Below, piece by piece: positions 7,697 to 15,306 of a stretch of DNA of 15,659 nt. Each line of letters starts with the position of its first letter. Positions within the stretch are counted from its first letter, which is position 1. Location of the stretch: NCBI GenBank assembly GCA_030640155.1, contig DAOWJX010000130.1, positions 1-15,659 on the forward strand. The letters run 5' to 3'. The position numbers were made by a program, and so were the translations under genes. Source of the DNA: Candidatus Aegiribacteria sp. Its GTDB lineage: Bacteria > Fermentibacterota > Fermentibacteria > Fermentibacterales > JCC-6. The notes beneath the pieces are model-generated. The model was not told where the DNA came from. It made no database searches and saw nothing but the letters and a program-made list of their open reading frames with translations.

Positions 7697-8103
7697 TGCC
7701 CATATACGAATACCTTTGCAAGCAATGTAATACGATTTTCCAGTTCCTTATCAGGCACCCCTCCAAAGATACCCTGCCGGTATGCCCCAAATGCGATAAT
7801 AAAAACATGGAGCGGGTCATGAGCTCCTTCTCCTTTGGACGCGGTCATTCTTCAAAAGGCGATGGACTGGAGGATGATCCGTCACTTGCCGGACTTGATG
7901 AAGAAGATCCGAAAGCAATGGCGAGAGCGATCCGCCGAATGGCCGATGAGCTAGGGGAAGATCTCGGTTCCGAAGTCAGCGAAGCACTGTCCAGATTAGA
8001 AGCCGGAGAAGATCCGGAAAAAATCGAACGGGATCTTGAGGAATCAGGATTTGGAATGGACGATTCTGCCCCCTCACGTGATGGGGGACTCTACGAAGCC
8101 TGA
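7696..8103 (+). CDS. FmdB-type zinc-ribbon protein
   Basis: A 135-residue protein with an N-terminal FmdB-like zinc ribbon. MPIYEYLCKQCNTIF (1-15) with C8 and C11 is the classic start, and CPKC (30-33) completes four zinc ligands. SSFSFGRG follows, then an acidic tail of about 85 residues (about 55-135) that is predicted helical with many Asp/Glu, including MARAIRRMADELGEDLG. The family is named after a proposed regulator of formamidase and has no well-proven function. The long acidic tail is more than the usual FmdB length of about 70-110 residues. The ATG is covered by GGGAGG and overlaps the pdxT stop (TAATG), so it is the last gene of the pdxST operon. It converges on the phosphoglycosyl transferase with 49 bases between the stops. 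Confidence 0.85.
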   Translation: MPIYEYLCKQCNTIFQFLIRHPSKDTLPVCPKCDNKNMERVMSSFSFGRGHSSKGDGLEDDPSLAGLDEEDPKAMARAIRRMADELGEDLGSEVSEALSRLEAGEDPEKIERDLEESGFGMDDSAPSRDGGLYEA

Positions 8104-8152
8104 AATTCCCTGTCTCTCTGCATTCAGTTAGTTAATTAAGTTATGCCCGGCG

Positions 8153-9592
8153 TTAGTATGCGCCTTCTTTGGAGAATATTGCGGGAACCGTCAGTATGAG
8201 AATTGAAAGATCCATCCAGATAGACCAATTATCAACATAATATAGATCGAGCTTCACCATTTCACTGAACCCGAGCCCGCTTCTGCCTGAAACCTGCCAG
8301 ACACCTGTAATTCCAGGTATTGTTTCAAGCCGTTTCAGGTGACGTTTAGAGTATTCTTCAACTTCTTCAGGCAATGGCGGCCTTGGTCCTACCAGGCTCA
8401 TGTCTCCTTTGATGACATTAAGCAACTGCGGCAACTCATCTATGCTCCATTTTCTTATGAATCGGCCTACTCTAGTAACTCTGGGATCATCTCTGATCTT
8501 GAAGAGAAGACCACCAGCTTCGTTGGCTTCTTTCAGTTTATCTCTTTTCTGATGAGCGCCAACCTTCATGGACCTGAATTTGAACATTCTGAACTCTCTA
8601 TTCATTCTGCCAAGACGTGTCTGGATATAGAAAATCGGTGAACCCGTATCGATCACAATTGCCGCTGCTGTCAGAAATCCCAGGGGAAGCAGGAGAAGAG
8701 TCAGCGGAACCGTTATTATCAGGTCCATTGTCCTTTTAAGTAATATCCGACCTCCGCTTAGAGGTGGTGGAACAGACTCAATCATGATCGTACCGCCCAT
8801 GTGTACAACTCTTGTAGTAAGGCTGACCAGAGTAAATACATCAGCTACCAGCTTATACGGAACTCCTTCTTGTTCACAATTGTAGATCAGTGAGGCCATA
8901 TTCTCCCGCGTCAGTTCCGGGTCCGCCATGATCAGTTCCGTAACCCTGTTCTCCTGCATCCATTCAAACATCCGGCTGAATGAGTTGAATGTTAAAACGC
9001 CACTTTCAGGAGTTATATCCTTCCCGCAGTCAGTGAGTACGAATCCTGCTATTTCATATGGAACCAGGGCTCTCTTCTCCATGAACTCAGCCAGTTCGAA
9101 AGCAAGTGATCCTGAGCCATAGACCGCTACTCTTATACCTTTACCGCGACTGAGAGCGAACCTGCGTGCCAGGCGGTGAAAAAAACCATGCCAGATGGAA
9201 ATCGCAATGGAAGTTGCTGGAAATGCGAACAGCAGTACAAATCTCGAGAAGAGTAACTGCCTTGTGGCAAAACTGAAAGCGAAAGTGATGATCACTGCCA
9301 TGAATGATGAACGTAGAATCCAGGCCAGTTCTTCTACCTTAGCAAGACCATATTCCCTTCTGTAAACCCCGAAGGCCTGAAGCATGATAATTTCAATGAC
9401 TCCCATGACTGTTCCGGAGATAGCATAGTGCCATAGACCAAGCCTGAAATCATCGGAAACCCTCAACAGATTCTGAAAGATATCGGAGAGGATGAAATGA
9501 CGGAGCCAGTACCCTAGAAGGAAAACACCTATAACCAGCAGAAGATCCCCTAAAGGGAGGAGAAGAGATGATAATATCTTTCGCTGTTTCAA
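8153..9592 (-). CDS. polyprenyl-phosphate phosphoglycosyl transferase (WbaP/WcaJ type)
   Basis: A 479-residue membrane enzyme of the exopolysaccharide phosphoglycosyl transferase family. Four N-terminal membrane segments (about 8-30, 55-76, 93-110, 115-136) precede a nucleotide-binding-like domain with VAVYGSGSLAFELAEF (155-170), typical of WbaP/WcaJ. A membrane helix (288-312) leads into the catalytic domain: QTRLGRMNREFRMFKFRSMK (324-343), WSIDELPQLLN (382-392) with the catalytic pair D385-E386 region (IDELP), SLVGPRPPLP (399-408) and PGITGVWQVSGRSG (426-439). It would start a lipid-linked glycan at the inner membrane. The start is TTG with a strong AAGGAGGAAGGAG upstream. It follows two exported proteins on the same strand, with a hairpin in the 158-base gap, so it may be transcribed apart from them. 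It is complete, and closer to the standard family architecture than the enzyme at 3682-5136. Confidence 0.95.
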   Translation of the reverse strand: MKQRKILSSLLLPLGDLLLVIGVFLLGYWLRHFILSDIFQNLLRVSDDFRLGLWHYAISGTVMGVIEIIMLQAFGVYRREYGLAKVEELAWILRSSFMAVIITFAFSFATRQLLFSRFVLLFAFPATSIAISIWHGFFHRLARRFALSRGKGIRVAVYGSGSLAFELAEFMEKRALVPYEIAGFVLTDCGKDITPESGVLTFNSFSRMFEWMQENRVTELIMADPELTRENMASLIYNCEQEGVPYKLVADVFTLVSLTTRVVHMGGTIMIESVPPPLSGGRILLKRTMDLIITVPLTLLLLPLGFLTAAAIVIDTGSPIFYIQTRLGRMNREFRMFKFRSMKVGAHQKRDKLKEANEAGGLLFKIRDDPRVTRVGRFIRKWSIDELPQLLNVIKGDMSLVGPRPPLPEEVEEYSKRHLKRLETIPGITGVWQVSGRSGLGFSEMVKLDLYYVDNWSIWMDLSILILTVPAIFSKEGAY

Positions 9593-9709
9593 ACTTCTCC
9601 TTCCTCCTTATAAGGCAGATGAACAATATTCCACTGAAAAATCTAATCATACTGTGCCTGAGGAACCAGAGAACGTTCCCGGGAGGCTTCCGATCTTCCC
9701 TGCATGGAA

Positions 9710-9732
9710 GGCGGAGGGATGGGCCCTCCGCC
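9710..9732 (-). terminator. hairpin after the 9751-11478 gene
   Basis: A perfect nine-base stem, GGCGGAGGG against CCCTCCGCC, with a five-base loop, starts 18 bases after the stop of the exported protein gene. It is very GC-rich and well placed for a terminator, but the bases after it on the minus strand are TTCCATGC rather than a run of T. It may terminate weakly, act with Rho, or protect the 3' end of a message processed from the cassette. Confidence 0.6.
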
Positions 9733-9750
9733 ATGGGTGAACTGCTGTTG

Positions 9751-11478
9751 TTAATCAGCTACAATGACACATCTCATTGTCTCGGAGACAGCACCGGAAG
9801 AAATCCGGCACAGATAAATACCCGGGTTCATGTTAGATGCTTTCCAGTCAACGGAATGGAGACCGGACTGTTGTTCTTCATTCACGAGCGTTTCGATCAG
9901 ACGGCCTGTCATGTCGTAGATGCTTACGTTGACATTACCTGTTTCAGAAAGAGCATAGGAGAAACTGATCAACCCCCTGAACGGATTCGGGGAGCAGGAG
10001 ACTCCCGAGACAGGTAAACCGCTCTGTGACTCAATACCGGTATTGGGATATTCGAATTCATAGGTATCTATGCCTGTGTTGCCGTTGGTATCTGAGCCCG
10101 AAACCCCTGCGGAATAGGTTCCGTTCATCGGAGGAGTGAAAGTTCCCTCCCATTCCATACCGCTTCCGGTCATTTCCAGGAACAGGACCGATTCATCGGG
10201 GCACACTATCCTCAACAGCGGGGCACCATTCATCTTGATGTAATTCATGGCTTTCGGATAGTGGCGTCCGTATTCACCCTGTTCGTAAACCGCATGAACA
10301 TTCAGGTAGCTGTCAACAGTACATTTGGGATACCTGACATCGGTGCTGACAATGAAAGGAGCTTCCTGAATAATAGTGAGGTCATCGTCGCTCATGGAGG
10401 CGCCACCTCCGTCGAGGTTTCCGTTGATCTTCGTATAGTAGACGGAATTAGAACCCTGAGTACCTGTTCCCCAGACTATATGCAGATTGTTCTGCTCATC
10501 TATACTCATCATGGGCGCCCAGACACCGCCTGAAGTAAGAAAACTCTCGTCGATGGACACATTGCCGTCCGGCAGGAGTTTCATGTATGCAAGCTTGCTG
10601 GAGTGCTGCCAGATAATATGGACGTTGCCATTAGTATCACAGCAGATCTGTGGTTTGCACAGCTGATCGGATGCATTGTAGCAGATGGATGTCGGGATCG
10701 ACCAGGAACCTGAATCTCCACCGTCATCGGAGTATACATACTGGATATCGTGAAGACTTCTGGACCAGACAACATAAATCCTTCCGTCAGGGGCAATGTC
10801 CACGCGTGCTTCATTTGTCCAGGCATTTGCTCCCACGACAATGTTGAGACCGTTAATAAGCAGGATGCCGTCAGGATCCAGTTTGGTAAGGATGATATTG
10901 GTGCCGCCGTTGGTGTAGATAAGGTATGTGTTGTTGTCTGAGTCGACCGCTCCTTCTCCGTCCAGGGTTGGTTGTTCCAGGTAGATGTTAGGATCGGGAT
11001 TATTGACGATCAGCGGATTGCTTTCCGGACCGTTCCAATCGAGGAACGACGCACTTATGTCGCCGTTATTCTCAAGAACGAACATATCGAAATTAATTGA
11101 TGGATTACTGTATTCGTAGAGCTTTACAGCAGCATAGACACTGTTCTCCTCATCGATTGCGATCCGAGTGTTGAGCCACCAGTAGTCCCAGTCAGGGTCG
11201 GACCAGATGTCCTTCCCGGCAACCCATCCCTGGAACAGATCCTCGTTTGATGTAACGTTGATGGTTACTTCAGCACCGTTTTCTGTGTGGCTTATCGTGA
11301 AGGTCGGTGCTTTTTGATCAAACGATGCGGGAGGATAAATGAGAGATTCAGGATTGTTCTCAGAAACATTGCTGAAACTGGCGTGTTCGTATAAAGCCGG
11401 ATCGACCGGGTGCGCGAGCGACGGGAGAGCAAGGACTAATGTGATGAGCAGATAGAGACTTGTTCGTTTTGCTGACAA
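9751..11478 (-). CDS. exported repeat protein with C-terminal sorting-type domain
   Basis: A 575-residue secreted or surface protein. MSAKRTSLYLLITLVLALPS plus LAHP is a signal peptide (cleavage near 22). The body has at least four beta-propeller-like units with Asp-rich turns: DEENSVYAAV (109), DSDNNTYLIY (179), APDGRIYVVW (229), DTNGNVHIIW (281), DEQNNLHIVW (327) and DSYLNVHAVY (389), spaced about 50 residues. This resembles sialidase/BNR-type repeats but without catalytic residues I can name. A beta domain at about 425-480 follows, then a FlgD-like/type IX-like tail: CSPNPFRG (495-502), VNVSIYDMTGRLIETL (516-531), HSVDWKASNMNPGIYLCRI (541-559). Such tails direct export and surface attachment in FCB-type bacteria. 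The start is TTG with AAAGGCGGTG ahead; no ATG is near the signal peptide. It lies 86 bases after the FG-GAP gene and carries a tail related to it. The ligand is unknown. Confidence 0.85.
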   Translation of the reverse strand: MSAKRTSLYLLITLVLALPSLAHPVDPALYEHASFSNVSENNPESLIYPPASFDQKAPTFTISHTENGAEVTINVTSNEDLFQGWVAGKDIWSDPDWDYWWLNTRIAIDEENSVYAAVKLYEYSNPSINFDMFVLENNGDISASFLDWNGPESNPLIVNNPDPNIYLEQPTLDGEGAVDSDNNTYLIYTNGGTNIILTKLDPDGILLINGLNIVVGANAWTNEARVDIAPDGRIYVVWSRSLHDIQYVYSDDGGDSGSWSIPTSICYNASDQLCKPQICCDTNGNVHIIWQHSSKLAYMKLLPDGNVSIDESFLTSGGVWAPMMSIDEQNNLHIVWGTGTQGSNSVYYTKINGNLDGGGASMSDDDLTIIQEAPFIVSTDVRYPKCTVDSYLNVHAVYEQGEYGRHYPKAMNYIKMNGAPLLRIVCPDESVLFLEMTGSGMEWEGTFTPPMNGTYSAGVSGSDTNGNTGIDTYEFEYPNTGIESQSGLPVSGVSCSPNPFRGLISFSYALSETGNVNVSIYDMTGRLIETLVNEEQQSGLHSVDWKASNMNPGIYLCRISSGAVSETMRCVIVAD

Positions 11479-11564
11479 TTCAGCACCGCCTTTCTGTTTA
11501 CTGCCTATTCCTATAAACTGTTCAGGGAATCTTCCAACTGATCCCTTATAAGAAGAATTCCGGA

Positions 11565-13589
11565 TTATAGAGACGATCCGGAGTGCCGAAGTGTTATTTT
11601 CTTTATTTCAGCATAGCAGTTTCCCACTCTTATTTGATAGAAGTAAATTCCTGGAGTAGTATTTCCCCCTGAGTCATCAGTTGTATCCCAGACAACAGAA
11701 TACTCTCCTGCAGGCAGGGTTTCATTTATCAGGGTCTTCACCCTCAGCCCTCTCAGATCGTAGATGCTTAACTCTGTGTTTCCAGCAAGCTCCAGGGGTA
11801 CTGAGAAGCTGATGGTGGTATTTGCACTGAATGGATTCGGGGAGGCGGACGTGTTGAATAATCTGCAATTGTTATCGGGAGTAATGCCCGTCTGGACAGA
11901 TGCTTCAACACTGAGCCTGGACTCCGTACAAGCCATGATAACAGCGGATATGCAATAATAATGATCAGTGGTTCCTGAAGCATCAGTGTAGAGTGTATCT
12001 GCTGCCATCGTGCTATTGATTTTCGTATAGGGCCCGCCTGATACATCGCTTCTGTAGATGTTATAACCGGCGATGTCCAGTTCTGTATTCGCATTCCAGG
12101 TCAGATAGTTTGAACCCCCCGAGTTATAGACAATGAGATTCAAGGGAGCCAGGGGATGCATCCAGCCTGTATTCCAGTTATCATGGAAATATGTTCCCCA
12201 TTCTGTCAGATATGCCCTGTAAGGAACGTCTTCAACGGTCCACAGATTCACAGTTCCGTTGCCGGTCATAAATGCGATCTCGATATCCCCGTCACCATCC
12301 ACATCACCCGCGGCAGCGCTGTTGACATAAGACGGTGCGCTGATCGATACCGGCCAGTCTTCAACTGCTGAACCATCACCGTTGAATGCGTACAGAAAAC
12401 CATTGGCACCGGGCCAGTTTTCAGCGAAAAGAACTTCTCTGTAACCATCGCCATCAACATCAAACACTATCGGTGAGCACTCCAGGGCACTCAGTGCTGA
12501 AACGGGCCAGCCGGCAACATTAACCCCTGTGTGATGCTTTGCCATAAGATCAAAGGTATGACCACCACCAAAGATCTCCAGGTCGCCATCATTATCGATA
12601 TCGCCTACCACCGGCGTGATATAGGTGTGAGGTCCCGGATATATCTGGGGCCAGTTATCAAAATATGTCCCGTCATGATGATAGATTGCAACATGATTCT
12701 GTGAAGGGACACCCCATTGATCATAATAAGCGTGAAGAATTTCCAGATCGCCGTCATCATCAAGATCCGCGAGTACAGGTTGAGCATAGCTTGTCGCTCC
12801 TGCAGCATCGATCAGGGGCCAGCCCGGTTCCGGATTGCCATCCTTATCCCAGAGGTATATGGAAGTGTATGAAACCGCACATATCTCAACTACTCCGTCG
12901 TTATCAACATCTGCTACTGAAGGCGTTGCAACGGAGCCTATCGATTGTGGCCAGCCTGGATATATCGTTCCGTCATGGTTGTAAATACAGACTTCACCTT
13001 TTCCGAGTATTATCTCAAGATCGCCATCATCGTCTACATCGAAAATAACAGGTGCTCTGAGGTGTCCGACTGAACCTGTGGCCTGCGGCCATCCGGTAAC
13101 CGGAGTTCCGTCATTATGCCAGATGTACATAGTGCTGGTTTCCGCAACGGCAACTATTTCCAGACCGGGATAATCAGGATCTATATCCCCGACGGCTACC
13201 TTGGCTCGTATTTTTCCCAATCCTGTTTTGGGCCATCCGGAAAGATAATTACCCTGATAGTCCCAGATATGAACAGACCCGTTTGAGGAACCGGCAATTA
13301 TTTCGAGAAATCCATCGCCGGTAATATCAGCAAGACACACACCGGATCCAGGGAAATTTGTACTCCAACCAATACTGATAGGCCAGTTTGGCATCGGTAC
13401 CGGTGCAGTTAACGGACTTGAAACAGGAGATTCAAGACAGAGCAGATTATCAGGATAGGAAGAACAAATTCCACACCTTGGAGAGTGAGCATCAAGAGAG
13501 ACTGAACCGTGAGCATCAAGGATGAATACAAGCAACATCACAGACAGTAAAGCTGATGCATTCTGCAAAAAGATACGATTAGATTTCAT
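11565..13589 (-). CDS. exported FG-GAP repeat protein with Fn3 and sorting-type tail
   Basis: A 674-residue surface protein. Residues 1-28 form a signal peptide (MKSNRIFLQN, hydrophobic to about 25). Between 85 and 450 lie eight FG-GAP/VCBS-type repeats with calcium-binding loops: DITGDGFLEI (88), DIDPDYPGLEI (135, imperfect), DVDDDGDLEI (184), DVDNDGVVEI (227), DLDDDGDLEI (275), DIDNDGDLEI (330), DVDGDGYREV (377) and DVDGDGDIEI (429). Most blades also have a GWP or similar turn (118, 166, 212, 256, 360). This predicts an integrin-alpha-like beta-propeller needing calcium. A fibronectin type III domain follows (about 480-568, NYLTWNANTELDIAGYNIYRS region), then a sorting-type tail (SPNPFSANTTISF 583-595, ELSIYDLRGLRVKTL 606-620, TPGIYFYQI 645-653). 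The ATG at 13589 has AAAGAG ahead. It begins 27 bases after the regulator stop, so both are likely one transcript. Likely adhesion or ligand binding; partner unknown. Confidence 0.9.
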   Translation of the reverse strand: MKSNRIFLQNASALLSVMLLVFILDAHGSVSLDAHSPRCGICSSYPDNLLCLESPVSSPLTAPVPMPNWPISIGWSTNFPGSGVCLADITGDGFLEIIAGSSNGSVHIWDYQGNYLSGWPKTGLGKIRAKVAVGDIDPDYPGLEIVAVAETSTMYIWHNDGTPVTGWPQATGSVGHLRAPVIFDVDDDGDLEIILGKGEVCIYNHDGTIYPGWPQSIGSVATPSVADVDNDGVVEICAVSYTSIYLWDKDGNPEPGWPLIDAAGATSYAQPVLADLDDDGDLEILHAYYDQWGVPSQNHVAIYHHDGTYFDNWPQIYPGPHTYITPVVGDIDNDGDLEIFGGGHTFDLMAKHHTGVNVAGWPVSALSALECSPIVFDVDGDGYREVLFAENWPGANGFLYAFNGDGSAVEDWPVSISAPSYVNSAAAGDVDGDGDIEIAFMTGNGTVNLWTVEDVPYRAYLTEWGTYFHDNWNTGWMHPLAPLNLIVYNSGGSNYLTWNANTELDIAGYNIYRSDVSGGPYTKINSTMAADTLYTDASGTTDHYYCISAVIMACTESRLSVEASVQTGITPDNNCRLFNTSASPNPFSANTTISFSVPLELAGNTELSIYDLRGLRVKTLINETLPAGEYSVVWDTTDDSGGNTTPGIYFYQIRVGNCYAEIKKITLRHSGSSL

Positions 13590-13616
13590 AACAACTCTTT
13601 CATCCAGTAGTACTAT

Positions 13617-15050
13617 TTAAATAGTAAATACACCTTTATCCAGAATAATTTCATTATTGCTAGTAACCCTGGGTTTCTCGGTAATGATATCCCAGGTTGT
13701 ATACCCCGTGATATCTCCGCCAATAGCTCGATTATCTCCGAAAGTAATGTGAAAACTCCCGAAAATCTTGGTATCAAGTTTGGGGATATATGATACTGAC
13801 CTGACTGCGGGATTCAGCCCGAAACCGACCTGGCTTATGGTCTTTTCCTGACGGTCAGATGTTCTGAAGTACTCTTCCAGTTGCTTATCGCCGCTTTCAA
13901 TCCGGCAATCTGTAACGATGCCGTTTTCTACTTGCAGGTTAATTCCCCTTGCCTCTGCATTATCCAGCTCGCAGCAGTCCATGTATATGCTTCCTGAAAG
14001 ATCGGATAAATAAGGAACGAACGATATCTCTCCAGATGGAATACAAAACACATTATTTATTTCAGATGAAGAGAGTGGTCCTGCATCTATGAAGTACTTT
14101 TCACGATCTACAGAAACACGTAGTACATTGTCCTGACCCGTGTGAATACTGAAATTCGCAAAGCTACGTATTTTGTATGCAAGATCCCGGACAATAATGA
14201 ACTCGCTGGCGCTTACTGAAGCTGCTTTCCAGAACATAGTCAGCTTTTCAAGTGCATCAGGATCCGTGTGAAATCCTTCTTCAAATTTCGGTATGGATAT
14301 AATAATAGCTCTCATATCCGGTTTCTCATTTATACCGATAAGAGACTGTCTCCGTATTTTCGTAATAAAATCAAGTCTCTTCTTCGAAACTCCTTCTTTA
14401 TCTAAAATTGCCGATCGTTTGAGGTCTATCCAGACATCTGCCCAGTCTACTGACTCAGCAATACCTTTATAGAAAATTCCTACTTCCTTTTCAGGAAGAC
14501 TGAACAACATTTCTCTTGCAAGGACAGGATCACTGACCAGTGTTCTGTAATGTACTCCAATACGACGAAGATGTGCTGCAATTTTGATGTATATACCTAT
14601 GTTCTGTTCCTCAAATGAAATAACCACCCTCTCCTCCGGCTGAATCGAAAGGTAGTCAGTAAGAACGACTCTGGCAAACTCATTGAGATCAAGATCCAGA
14701 TCACGCTTCAGGAAGTATTCGATGTACGAGTTATTAAGGCTGGTGTTTATCCCGTTGTCCGATTCACCCATTTCTTCAAGTCCGGCTGATAAAAGAAAAT
14801 TCTGAGCTATCGCACTGTAGAACTTCTCACGATTACCGCGTACCGGTTTACGTGCTATCTGCCTGGCGAAACCGGAATGTTCAAGTTTCTTAAGGTAATA
14901 GATCACACGCGGTGTCTTCATACCCAGCTTCTCTGCCAGCTGAACGCCCGATAGCGGCATTTTCTGAAGTTCTTTCAGTATCTGGAATGCGTGCCTGTTG
15001 CTAAGTAGTTGAAGTTTACTGAATTCCGATACTATATCAAGTCCTTTCAA
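13617..15050 (-). CDS. transcriptional regulator: winged helix fused to degenerate M29-aminopeptidase-like domain
   Basis: A 477-residue two-domain protein. Residues 10-85 form an ArsR-type winged helix: AFQILKELQKMPLSGVQLAE, recognition helix about 46-60 (TPRVIYYLKKLEHSG) and wing about 62-80 (RKPVRGNREKFYSA). Residues about 122-477 resemble the M29/AmpS aminopeptidase and 2,5-dihydroxypyridine dioxygenase superfamily: FARVVLTDYLSIQPEERVVI (125-144), CIPSGEISFVP (336-346) with E341, QVGFGLNPAVRS (407-418), DTKIFGSFHITFGDN (426-440) with H434, and TTWDII (451-456) with D454. Relatives carry Glu at the position of Q407 and His at T452, so two of five metal ligands seem lost. I infer a DNA-binding sensor built from a dead or changed enzyme. 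The start is TTG with AAGGAG seven bases ahead. It heads the minus-strand cassette and its promoter carries a perfect inverted repeat, suggesting autoregulation. Family assignment is from remembered motifs only. Confidence 0.75.
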   Translation of the reverse strand: MKGLDIVSEFSKLQLLSNRHAFQILKELQKMPLSGVQLAEKLGMKTPRVIYYLKKLEHSGFARQIARKPVRGNREKFYSAIAQNFLLSAGLEEMGESDNGINTSLNNSYIEYFLKRDLDLDLNEFARVVLTDYLSIQPEERVVISFEEQNIGIYIKIAAHLRRIGVHYRTLVSDPVLAREMLFSLPEKEVGIFYKGIAESVDWADVWIDLKRSAILDKEGVSKKRLDFITKIRRQSLIGINEKPDMRAIIISIPKFEEGFHTDPDALEKLTMFWKAASVSASEFIIVRDLAYKIRSFANFSIHTGQDNVLRVSVDREKYFIDAGPLSSSEINNVFCIPSGEISFVPYLSDLSGSIYMDCCELDNAEARGINLQVENGIVTDCRIESGDKQLEEYFRTSDRQEKTISQVGFGLNPAVRSVSYIPKLDTKIFGSFHITFGDNRAIGGDITGYTTWDIITEKPRVTSNNEIILDKGVFTI

Positions 15051-15061
15051 TTTTCTTCTCC

Positions 15062-15089
15062 TTCTAATTCAAATAATACTGAATTAGAA
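15062..15089. promoter_or_regulatory. perfect inverted repeat, likely operator
   Basis: TTCTAATTC (15062-15070) and GAATTAGAA (15081-15089) are perfect nine-base arms around a ten-base AT-rich spacer. Arm centres are 19 bases apart, about two helical turns, suiting a dimer of a winged-helix protein. The repeat covers part of the -10 element, the predicted transcription start and the bases up to the ribosome binding site of the regulator gene, a position where binding would block transcription. Confidence 0.65.
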
Positions 15090-15114
15090 TAATCAGTGCA
15101 ATAATCCTTGTCAA
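15086..15114 (-). promoter_or_regulatory. promoter of the regulator gene and cassette
   Basis: On the minus strand: -35 TTGACA (15109-15114, full consensus), 17-base spacer, -10 TATTCT (15086-15091, 4 of 6). The transcript would start near 15079 with a leader of about 29 bases containing AAGGAG before the TTG. The inverted repeat at 15062-15089 overlaps it. It probably also drives the FG-GAP gene 27 bases behind the regulator. Confidence 0.65.
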
Positions 15115-15236
15115 GTATTCAGTTCTTCAGAGTTTCAACATGGATTTCAACCGTTACTCTTATCCGGACTAGAAAGTCCCTCTCGTGGATGGTGACACTT
15201 CTATTATCAAGGGTAGTAATTCTCGATCCTCTAATT

Positions 15237-15272
15237 ACAGGTAGAGCGCCATCGATATGGCGCTCTACCTGT
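15237..15272 (-). terminator. long perfect palindrome, likely terminator
   Basis: A 36-base perfect palindrome: ACAGGTAGAGCGCCAT, the self-complementary CGAT, then the exact complement. As RNA this gives a 16-base-pair stem with a four-base loop. It begins 34 bases after the stop of the small secreted protein gene on the minus strand. There is no clear T-run on that strand after the stem, while the plus strand has a short TCAATTTT. It should separate the secreted protein gene from the regulator promoter. The other bases between 15051 and 15306 hold only the promoter and operator and a small GGACT/AGTCC stem (15166-15179). Confidence 0.7.
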
Positions 15273-15306
15273 TCAATTTTGATTCGGTTTTCTGATATAC
15301 TCTCCG

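Noticed and set aside
9450..9734. 94-codon minus-strand frame between the exported protein and the sugar transferase
   Set aside because: It overlaps the start of the transferase in another frame, contains the hairpin at 9710-9732 and has no recognisable features.
11525..11547. Possible hairpin AGGG..CCCT between the two exported-protein genes
   Set aside because: The stem is only seven pairs with a bulge and has no T-run, so it is too weak to call a terminator or attenuator.
12000..13350. Repeated DNA in the FG-GAP gene as a possible repeat array
   Set aside because: The periodicity comes from the protein repeats; spacing and sequence vary too much for a CRISPR or DNA-level tandem repeat.
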